A stretch of 64,000 bases of DNA from Rubrivivax sp. (GTDB taxonomy: Bacteria; Pseudomonadota; Gammaproteobacteria; Burkholderiales; Burkholderiaceae_C), in the NCBI GenBank assembly GCA_021298085.1, contig JAJTDE010000004.1:48651-112650 (forward strand), read 5' to 3'. Within the stretch, counting starts at the first letter, position 1. Each line of letters begins with the position of its first letter. Below the pieces are notes generated by a model. The model ran no database searches. It was not told the origin of the DNA and saw nothing but the letters and a program-made list of their open reading frames with translations. A program made the translations under genes and the position numbers. Shown piece after piece: positions 58,826 through 64,000 of this stretch.

Positions 58826-60961
58826 ATGGCAGGCTTGAATTTTGAAGCGAATCCCGCGTCTTCCTCGAAAGAGGCTAACGCGGCATTCAAGAAGCAGCTG
58901 AACAAGGTGTACGCCTGGTACACGGGCGGCTTTGTCGTCTTCGTGATCCTGCTGGCGATCGCCGAGCAGATGGGGCTGCAGCGCGGGGCGATCGGCATGA
59001 TCTTCCTGCTGGCCACCGTGGCGCTGTATGCCGGCATCGGCATCATGAGCCGCACCAACGACGCCTCGGAGTACTACGTGGCCGGGCGGCGCGTGCCCGC
59101 CATCTACAACGGCATGGCCACCGGCGCCGACTGGATGAGCGCTGCCTCGTTCATTGGCATGGCCGGTACGCTCTACCTGAGCGGTTACGGCGGTCTGGCC
59201 TTCATCATGGGCTGGACGGGCGGTTACTGCCTGGTGGCGCTGTTCCTGGCGCCGTACCTTCGCAAGTTTGGCCAGTTCACGATCCCTGACTTCCTGGGTG
59301 CACGCTACGAAGGTAACGCCGCACGCCTGGTGGGCATCGTCATCGCCATCATCTGCTCCTTCGTGTACGTGGTGGCGCAGATCTATGGCGTGGGCCTGAT
59401 CACCACCCGTCTGTCGGGGCTGCCGTTTGAAATCGGCATCTTCGTGGGCCTGGGTGGTATTCTGGTCTGCTCGTTCCTGGGCGGCATGCGTGCCGTGACC
59501 TGGACGCAGGTGGCGCAGTACATCATCCTGATCATTGCCTACCTGATTCCGCTGGTCTGGCTGTCGGTCAAGCAGACGGGTGTGCCGATTCCTCAGGTCA
59601 TCTATGGTTACCAGCTGGAGAAGATCACGGCGCGTGAAGCCCAGCTGATCGCCGACCCGAAGGAAAAGGAAGTCATTGCTGTCTTCAAGAAGCAATCTGA
59701 CGACCTGGCCGCCAAGCTGAAGGATGTGCCTGCCGCGCTCGCCGCCGACAAGGCTGCAGCTGCCAAGAAGGTTGAAGACCTGAAGGCCGCCAATGCCCCG
59801 GCGACGGACGTTCAGGCTGCCGAGAAGGCGCTGGCTGCCTTGCCCAAGGACGATGCCGCCGCCAAGGACTCGTGGACCAAAGCCAAGGCCGCTGCCGATG
59901 GGCGAACCAAAGATCTGGCCGGCATGCCGCGCCACGCCCAGCAGTTCGCGGGCAATCCTGACGGCGATGCCAAGGCCCAGAAGACCTACGACGAGTCTCG
60001 TCGCAACTTCCTGGCACTGGTGTTCTGCTTGATGGTCGGTACGGCTGCCCTGCCGCACATCCTGATGCGCTACTACACCACGCCTTCCGTGAAGGAAGCG
60101 CGTGAGTCGGTGACCTGGTCGCTGTTCTTCATCTTCCTGCTGTACTTCTCGGCCCCGGCCCTGGCCGTGCTCGTGAAGTACGAGGTGTTCAACGTCCTGG
60201 TCGGCACGCCGTTTGACAAGCTGCCTGGCTGGATCGCGGCGTGGAACAAGGTGGACCCTTCGTTGTTGAGCGTCTCTGACATCAACAAGGATGGCATCTT
60301 CCAGCTGGGTGAAATGCGCATTGGTGGCGACATCATCGTGTTGGCCACGCCGGAAATCGGCGGTCTGCCCTATGTCATCTCCGGCATGGTGGCCGCTGGT
60401 GGCTTGGCGGCTGCGCTGTCAACCGCTGACGGCCTGCTGCTGACCATCGCCAACGCGCTGTCGCACGACCTGTACTACAAGATGATCGACCCCAATGCGT
60501 CTACCAGCCGCCGGGTGATGATCTCCAAGTCGCTGCTGTTGATTGTTGCCGTGGCTGCCGCGTATGTGGCCTACACGGTGTATGTCACCAAGCAGGCTGA
60601 CATCTTGTTCCTGGTGTCTGCGGCGTTCTCGTTCGCTGCGGCGGGCTTCTTCCCGGCCCTGGTGCTGGGGGTGTTCTGGAAACGGGCCACCAAGTGGGGT
60701 GCCGTGTTGGGCATGATCGCCGGCTTCGGCGTCACGTTCTACTACATGGCCACCAACCACGCCTGGATGCGCAGCATCTTCGGTGTCACCCAGCCGGTTG
60801 ACCTGTGGTACGGCATCCTGCCGATCTCCGCGGGTGTGTTTGGTGTTCCGATCGGCTTTGCGGTCATCATCATCGTGAGCCTGTTGACCCCCGCGCCGAA
60901 GTCTGACATTCAGGAACTGGTGGAGCACGTGCGCTACCCGAACCTGCGGCCAGCACGCTGA
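58826..60961 (+). CDS. Sodium:solute symporter (VC_2705/ActP-like) with long insert and EF-hand loop
   Basis: An SSS/SLC5 transporter, probably for acetate or another short carboxylate. Of 711 residues, most form about 13 helices; NDASEYYVAGRRVPAIYNG and ATGADWMSAASFIGMAGTLY at the N-terminus and GGLAAALSTADGLLLTIAN are SSS marks. Residues about 265-393 are a hydrophilic Lys/Ala/Asp-rich insert (repeats such as LKDVPAALAADKAAAAKK), and residues 485-496, DINKDGIFQLGE, match an EF-hand calcium loop. The frame is clean. It closes the DUF4212 unit and is followed by twin terminators. Confidence 0.92.
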   Translation: MAGLNFEANPASSSKEANAAFKKQLNKVYAWYTGGFVVFVILLAIAEQMGLQRGAIGMIFLLATVALYAGIGIMSRTNDASEYYVAGRRVPAIYNGMATGADWMSAASFIGMAGTLYLSGYGGLAFIMGWTGGYCLVALFLAPYLRKFGQFTIPDFLGARYEGNAARLVGIVIAIICSFVYVVAQIYGVGLITTRLSGLPFEIGIFVGLGGILVCSFLGGMRAVTWTQVAQYIILIIAYLIPLVWLSVKQTGVPIPQVIYGYQLEKITAREAQLIADPKEKEVIAVFKKQSDDLAAKLKDVPAALAADKAAAAKKVEDLKAANAPATDVQAAEKALAALPKDDAAAKDSWTKAKAAADGRTKDLAGMPRHAQQFAGNPDGDAKAQKTYDESRRNFLALVFCLMVGTAALPHILMRYYTTPSVKEARESVTWSLFFIFLLYFSAPALAVLVKYEVFNVLVGTPFDKLPGWIAAWNKVDPSLLSVSDINKDGIFQLGEMRIGGDIIVLATPEIGGLPYVISGMVAAGGLAAALSTADGLLLTIANALSHDLYYKMIDPNASTSRRVMISKSLLLIVAVAAAYVAYTVYVTKQADILFLVSAAFSFAAAGFFPALVLGVFWKRATKWGAVLGMIAGFGVTFYYMATNHAWMRSIFGVTQPVDLWYGILPISAGVFGVPIGFAVIIIVSLLTPAPKSDIQELVEHVRYPNLRPAR

Positions 60962-61045
60962 GCCTCTGACGACCGCGGGCTTGCCCCGCGTGTCGCCCGG
61001 CGCCGTCGTTCGGCGCTTGCCGGGCGCTGAGGCCCCTAGCCCTTC

Positions 61046-61081
61046 AAGGCCCCTGCGGAAACGCCGGGGCCTTTCTTCTTT
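61046..61081 (+). terminator. Terminator 1 after the symporter
   Basis: AAGGCCCC-T-GCG, loop GAAA, CGC-C-GGGGCCTT (61046-61073), then TTCTTCTTT. The stem has one T/C mismatch and a GNRA-type loop. The 84 nt between the symporter stop and this site hold only another GC inverted repeat. Confidence 0.85.
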
Positions 61082-61111
61082 CCAGGCCCCCACGGTGACG
61101 CGGGGGCCTGG
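61082..61111 (+). terminator. Terminator 2 after the symporter
   Basis: A 10-bp stem CCAGGCCCCC / GGGGGCCTGG (61082-61091, 61102-61111), extended by CG/CG past one mismatch and capped by GTGA, again GNRA-like. The downstream sequence TTCATTTG is only mildly T-rich. It follows terminator 1 without a gap. Confidence 0.65.
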
Positions 61112-61124
61112 TTCATTTGTGCGC

Positions 61125-61130
61125 TAGAAT
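61125..61130 (+). promoter_or_regulatory. Probable -10 box for rpsF operon
   Basis: TAGAAT followed by GTCGGGTTTT, 121 nt before rpsF. The resulting leader of about 114 nt (61137-61250) has no gene. Confidence 0.55.
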
Positions 61131-61250
61131 GTCGGGTTTTCCTCTTGCCGCACCTGCTGCACGCTGAATTCATCAGCTTGCAAGACGCCTGCAGGGCGGC
61201 TTCCGTTCATCGCGCCATGAAGGTGGCCGCGGAATCCACAAGGAGTGTTC

Positions 61251-61613
61251 ATGCGTCATTACGAGATCATCCTCTTGATCCACCCGGATCAGAGCGAACA
61301 GGTTCCTGCCATGCTGGAACGCTACAAGACCCTGGTCACCAATGGCGGTGGCAAGGTGCATCGGGTGGAAGACTGGGGCCGCCGCCAACTGGCCTACATG
61401 ATCCAGAAGCTTGCGAAGGCCCATTACCTGTGCCTGAACATCGAGTGCACCTCCGAGGTGCTGACTGAGATTGAGACAGGCTTCCGCTTCAACGACGCCG
61501 TGCTGCGCCACCTGACGGTGGCCAAGAGCAAGGCCGAGACCACACCTTCGGTGATGATGAAGGCTGTCGAGCGCGAGGAATCACGCAAGGCCGCCCCGGA
61601 GCCGCAGGCCTGA
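61251..61613 (+). CDS. rpsF: 30S ribosomal protein S6
   Basis: Binds S18 at the small-subunit platform. The protein has 120 residues, beginning [19 protein letters not shown] with the usual [21 protein letters not shown] core. AAGGAG (61240-61245) supports ATG 61251; an in-frame GTG at 61245 overlaps the ribosome-binding site and is rejected. First gene of the rpsF-priB-rpsR-rplI operon. Confidence 0.97.
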   Translation: MRHYEIILLIHPDQSEQVPAMLERYKTLVTNGGGKVHRVEDWGRRQLAYMIQKLAKAHYLCLNIECTSEVLTEIETGFRFNDAVLRHLTVAKSKAETTPSVMMKAVEREESRKAAPEPQA

Positions 61614-61656
61614 ACCTTCCCACTGCTGCTGCCTTCTGCTGCGCGATGGTGTGCCG

Positions 61657-61938
61657 ATGAACCGCCTGGTTCTGAGCGCCACCCTCGAAGAGCGGGGAGC
61701 GTTGCGTTACACACCCGCCGGGCTGCCCGCCCTGGATCTGAACCTGGCCCATGTGTCAGAGGTCAGCCAAGAAGGGCAGGCGCGCAAGGTGAACCTGCAG
61801 ATTCGGGCCTTGGTCATCGGTGAACTCACCGGCAAGGTACAAGGTCTTCATCTCGGTTCACAGGCTGTGTTTGCAGGCTTCTTGGCAGCTGCCCGGAATG
61901 GTCGAGGTTTGTTGTTTCACATCACTGAACTGGGCTGA
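61657..61938 (+). CDS. priB: Primosomal replication protein N (PriB)
   Basis: An OB-fold protein that helps PriA restart replication. The protein has 93 residues, starting MNRLVLSATLEERGALRYTP with GLPALDLNLAHVSEV and ending GRGLLFHITELG. GTG 61651 is an alternative start. It sits between rpsF and rpsR as in other betaproteobacteria. Confidence 0.94.
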   Translation: MNRLVLSATLEERGALRYTPAGLPALDLNLAHVSEVSQEGQARKVNLQIRALVIGELTGKVQGLHLGSQAVFAGFLAAARNGRGLLFHITELG

Positions 61939-62015
61939 ACGCGCAAGGCTGGCAGCAGCTGCCCCCGCATTCGGCACACCCGTAACGTTTCATCGAAGAA
62001 TTTAGGAGTTCCACC

Positions 62016-62300
62016 ATGGCACCTCCACGTGGCAAAGGCTCGAAAGACCGCCGTCCCAAGCGCAACCAACAGTCGCTGTTGTTCCGCCGCAAGCGTTTCT
62101 GCCGCTTCACGGTGGCAGGCGTCGAAGAGATCGACTACAAGGACATCGACACCCTGCGCGACTTTGTCGGCGAGAACGGCAAGATCACGCCGGCCCGCCT
62201 GACGGGTACCCGCGCCATCTACCAGCGTCAGCTCACGACGGCCATCAAGCGTGCGCGCTTCCTGGCCCTGCTGCCGTACTCTGACCAGCACCGCGTCTGA
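62016..62300 (+). CDS. rpsR: 30S ribosomal protein S18
   Basis: Pairs with S6 on the platform of the small subunit. The protein has 94 residues with a basic N-terminal arm ([19 protein letters not shown]), then [19 protein letters not shown] and [27 protein letters not shown] (62001-62008) is the ribosome-binding site. Confidence 0.97.
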   Translation: MAPPRGKGSKDRRPKRNQQSLLFRRKRFCRFTVAGVEEIDYKDIDTLRDFVGENGKITPARLTGTRAIYQRQLTTAIKRARFLALLPYSDQHRV

Positions 62301-62316
62301 TCCAGGAGCCCACACC

Positions 62317-62769
62317 ATGCAAGTGATCCTTCTCGACAAAGTGGCCAACCTGGGCAACCTGGGTGACGTGGTCAAGGTCAAGGACGGCTATGCCCGCAAC
62401 TTCCTGATCCCGACAAAACGTGCGCGCCGAGCCACCGACGTCGCCATCAAGGAATTTGAGGCCAAGCGCGCCGAGCTGGAAAAGTCGGCCGCTGAAAAGC
62501 TGGCAGCTGCCCAGGCGCTGGGCGAGCAGATGTCTGGCAAGACGGTTCGCATCGCCCAGAAGGCCGGTGTGGATGGCCGCCTGTTCGGCTCTGTCACCAA
62601 CAACGACATCGCTGAAGGCCTGAACAAGATTGGCCTGAAGGTGGCCAAGGCCCAGGTGCGCATGCCCAACGGCCCGATCAAGACCGTGGGTGACCACGCT
62701 GTTCAGGTGGCTCCGCACCACGATGTGGTGGTGGATGTCACCGTGAGCGTGTTTGCACTGGTCGACTGA
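62317..62769 (+). CDS. rplI: 50S ribosomal protein L9
   Basis: A large-subunit protein with two globular domains joined by a long helix. The protein has 150 residues: [30 protein letters not shown] at the N-terminus, the connecting helix over about 40-75, and the C-terminal domain ending [19 protein letters not shown] lies 8 nt before ATG 62317. It ends the operon; a terminator follows. Confidence 0.97.
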   Translation: MQVILLDKVANLGNLGDVVKVKDGYARNFLIPTKRARRATDVAIKEFEAKRAELEKSAAEKLAAAQALGEQMSGKTVRIAQKAGVDGRLFGSVTNNDIAEGLNKIGLKVAKAQVRMPNGPIKTVGDHAVQVAPHHDVVVDVTVSVFALVD

Positions 62770-62786
62770 GCTTCCCAGGCTCATGG

Positions 62787-62812
62787 AAAAGCCGGCCTCG
62801 AGCCGGCTTTTT
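62787..62812 (+). terminator. Rho-independent terminator after rplI
   Basis: A 10-bp perfect stem AAAAGCCGGC (62787-62796) and GCCGGCTTTT (62802-62811), loop CTCGA, plus one further T. It uses the same stem sequence as the terminator at 29584. Confidence 0.93.
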
Positions 62813-62870
62813 GTTGCCTAAAGCGCCTCGCCCCAGCGCTCCTGCACTTCTCCCCCGCCCACCCACAGTT

Positions 62871-62891
62871 TGTGCACAGCGTGTGCACAGC
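62871..62891. repeat. Two TGTGCACAGC direct repeats before dnaB
   Basis: TGTGCACAGC at 62871-62880 and 62882-62891, with a related TTGTTCAC just after. Each holds the palindrome GTGCAC. TTGTGCACA is one base from the DnaA-box core TTATNCACA, so DnaA may bind here and control dnaB. Confidence 0.45.
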
Positions 62892-62934
62892 TTGTTCACT
62901 TGGCGCGGGTGCCAGCCTGCCTATCATCCTGCCC

Positions 62935-64000
62935 ATGAACTCTCCGCTCGATGCCTTTGAGCCGACACCGGCCCCGCAAGACGAGGTGGCGCGCCTGCGT
63001 GTGCCACCGCACTCGATCGAAGCCGAGCAGAGTGTGCTGGGCGGCCTGTTGCTGGACAACATGGCCTGGGACCGGGCCGCCGATCTGCTCACCGAGAGCG
63101 ATTTCTACCGCTGGGAGCACCGGCATATCTACGCAGCCATTGCCAGCCTGGTGTCGGGCAGCAAACCCGCCGATGTGGTGACGGTTCATGAGGTGCTGCA
63201 GGGGCTGGGCAAGGCCGACGATTGCGGCGGCACGCCCTACCTCAACGCACTGGCGCAGAGTGTGCCCAGCGCTGCCAATGTCAGGCGTTATGCCGAGATC
63301 GTCAGGGAACGCTCCGTCCTGCGCAAGCTGATCACCGCCAGCGATGAGATTGCAACCACCGCGTTCAACCCGAAGGGGGTTCCGGTGTCGCAGATCCTGG
63401 ACGAGGCCGAATCCCGTATCTTCCGCATCGGCGAAGAGGGCTCCCGCTCCAACAGCGGTTTCCAGTCGATGGACAGGCTGGTGTCGACCTTGCTGGCGCG
63501 TGTCGATGAGCTCTATGAAAACGGCTCTGAAGACGTCACCGGGATCCGCAGCGGCTTCTTTGACATGGACCGCATGACTGCCGGCCTGCAAAAGGGTGAC
63601 CTCATCGTCCTGGCCGCGCGCCCATCGATGGGCAAGACCGCCTTCGCCTTGAACATCGCCGAGAACGTCGCCGTGCAGGAGGGGCTGCCGGTGGCCGTGT
63701 TCTCCATGGAAATGGGTGCTGCACAGTTGGCGCTGCGTCTGGTGGGCTCCCTGGGCCGCATCGACCAGCAGCACCTGCGCACTGGCAAGCTGCGTGACGA
63801 TGAATTCGAACGTTTGCCGGTGGCGGCCACCAAGCTGGCCGCGGCGCCCATGTTCATTGACGAGACACCCGGGCTCAACCCGGCTGAGCTGCGTGCCCGC
63901 GCGCGCCGACTGGCCAGGCAGTACGGCGGGACGCTGGGCCTGATCGTCGTCGACTACCTGCAGTTGATGAGCGGCAGCAGCAGCAATGAGGAAAACCGCG
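62935..64000 (+). CDS. dnaB: Replicative DNA helicase DnaB, N-terminal part
   Basis: The hexameric replicative helicase, loaded by DnaC or an equivalent. The window stops after 355 residues. The N-terminal domain begins at VPPHSIEAEQSVLGGLLLDN; the RecA-like domain has Walker A ARPSMGKTAF and Walker B LIVVDYLQLM. The front 20 residues (MNSPLDAFEPTPAPQDEV) are disordered. ATG 62935 has no strong ribosome-binding site. It lies 165 nt after rplI, separated by a terminator. Confidence 0.97.
   Translation, partial: MNSPLDAFEPTPAPQDEVARLRVPPHSIEAEQSVLGGLLLDNMAWDRAADLLTESDFYRWEHRHIYAAIASLVSGSKPADVVTVHEVLQGLGKADDCGGTPYLNALAQSVPSAANVRRYAEIVRERSVLRKLITASDEIATTAFNPKGVPVSQILDEAESRIFRIGEEGSRSNSGFQSMDRLVSTLLARVDELYENGSEDVTGIRSGFFDMDRMTAGLQKGDLIVLAARPSMGKTAFALNIAENVAVQEGLPVAVFSMEMGAAQLALRLVGSLGRIDQQHLRTGKLRDDEFERLPVAATKLAAAPMFIDETPGLNPAELRARARRLARQYGGTLGLIVVDYLQLMSGSSSNEENR

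Noticed and set aside
58757-60058. A 433-residue open frame antisense to the symporter
   Set aside because: Gly/His/Gln-rich translation typical of an antisense frame; no motif.
62871-62891. Replication origin or iteron array
   Set aside because: Only two repeats, no AT-rich unwinding region and no dnaA or parAB nearby.

Overview
This 64 kb window is a contiguous, GC-rich piece of a betaproteobacterial chromosome. The gene order points to Burkholderiales, close to Comamonadaceae or Leptothrix/Rubrivivax-like lineages: sucA-sucB-lpdA followed by zapE; hfq-hflX-hflK-hflC-yjeT-hisZ-purA; rpsB-tsf-pyrH-frr-uppS-cdsA-dxr-rseP-bamA-skp-lpxD-fabZ-lpxA-lpxB-rnhB; and rpsF-priB-rpsR-rplI-dnaB. The genus cannot be fixed from sequence alone. 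Almost every gene is housekeeping. I see no insertion sequence, prophage, CRISPR array, integrase or other sign of recent transfer.

Layout. 1-3.4 kb: 2-oxoglutarate dehydrogenase complex. 3.6-7.7 kb: zapE, a PP2C phosphatase, a DUF465 protein and a DinG/YoaA-type iron-sulfur helicase that seems to start at CTG. 7.8-12.9 kb: bamD divergent from rluD, then scpB and a very long rluB. 13-22.3 kb: ndk, rlmN, pilus lipoprotein pilF, rodZ, ispG, hisS, yfgM, bamB, der. 22.4-29.6 kb: hfq, hflX, hflK, a broken hflC, yjeT, hisZ, purA and a phosphoribosyltransferase, closed by a strong terminator. 29.6-35.1 kb: tRNA-Leu(CAG), rnr, and on the other strand dadA with the NAD(P)HX repair gene nnr. 35.1-50.8 kb: a long rpsB leader, then translation factors, isoprenoid and phospholipid synthesis, outer-membrane assembly and lipid A genes. 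50.9-54.3 kb: ppsR and ppsA, divergent. 54.2-61 kb: a small unknown gene, a DnaQ-like exonuclease, a cNMP/CBS/DUF294 protein, a two-gene membrane/TPR unit, and a DUF4212 plus sodium:solute symporter pair. 61-64 kb: the rpsF operon, then dnaB, cut by the window end.

How the genes work together. The 13-25 kb and 41-49 kb blocks supply most of the envelope-building machinery: BamA, BamB, BamD, Skp, RseP, YfgM, HflK, lipid A acyl transfer and RodZ. ispG, dxr and uppS feed undecaprenyl phosphate to the same envelope. The 54-61 kb block looks like the most specialised part. It carries a carboxylate-type transporter and a signal-sensing DUF294 protein, and two copies of the same 17-bp palindrome (CTAGG-N7-CCTAG) lie within it, which suggests a shared regulator.

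No clear new defence or mobile system is visible. The points most worth a second look are the apparent roughly 46-nt out-of-frame loss in hflC, the paired palindromes at 54.66 and 57.47 kb, the long structured leader before rpsB, the CTG start of the helicase, and the EF-hand loop and long insert in the symporter. Protein positions were counted by hand, and family assignments come from recognised motifs, not from searches.
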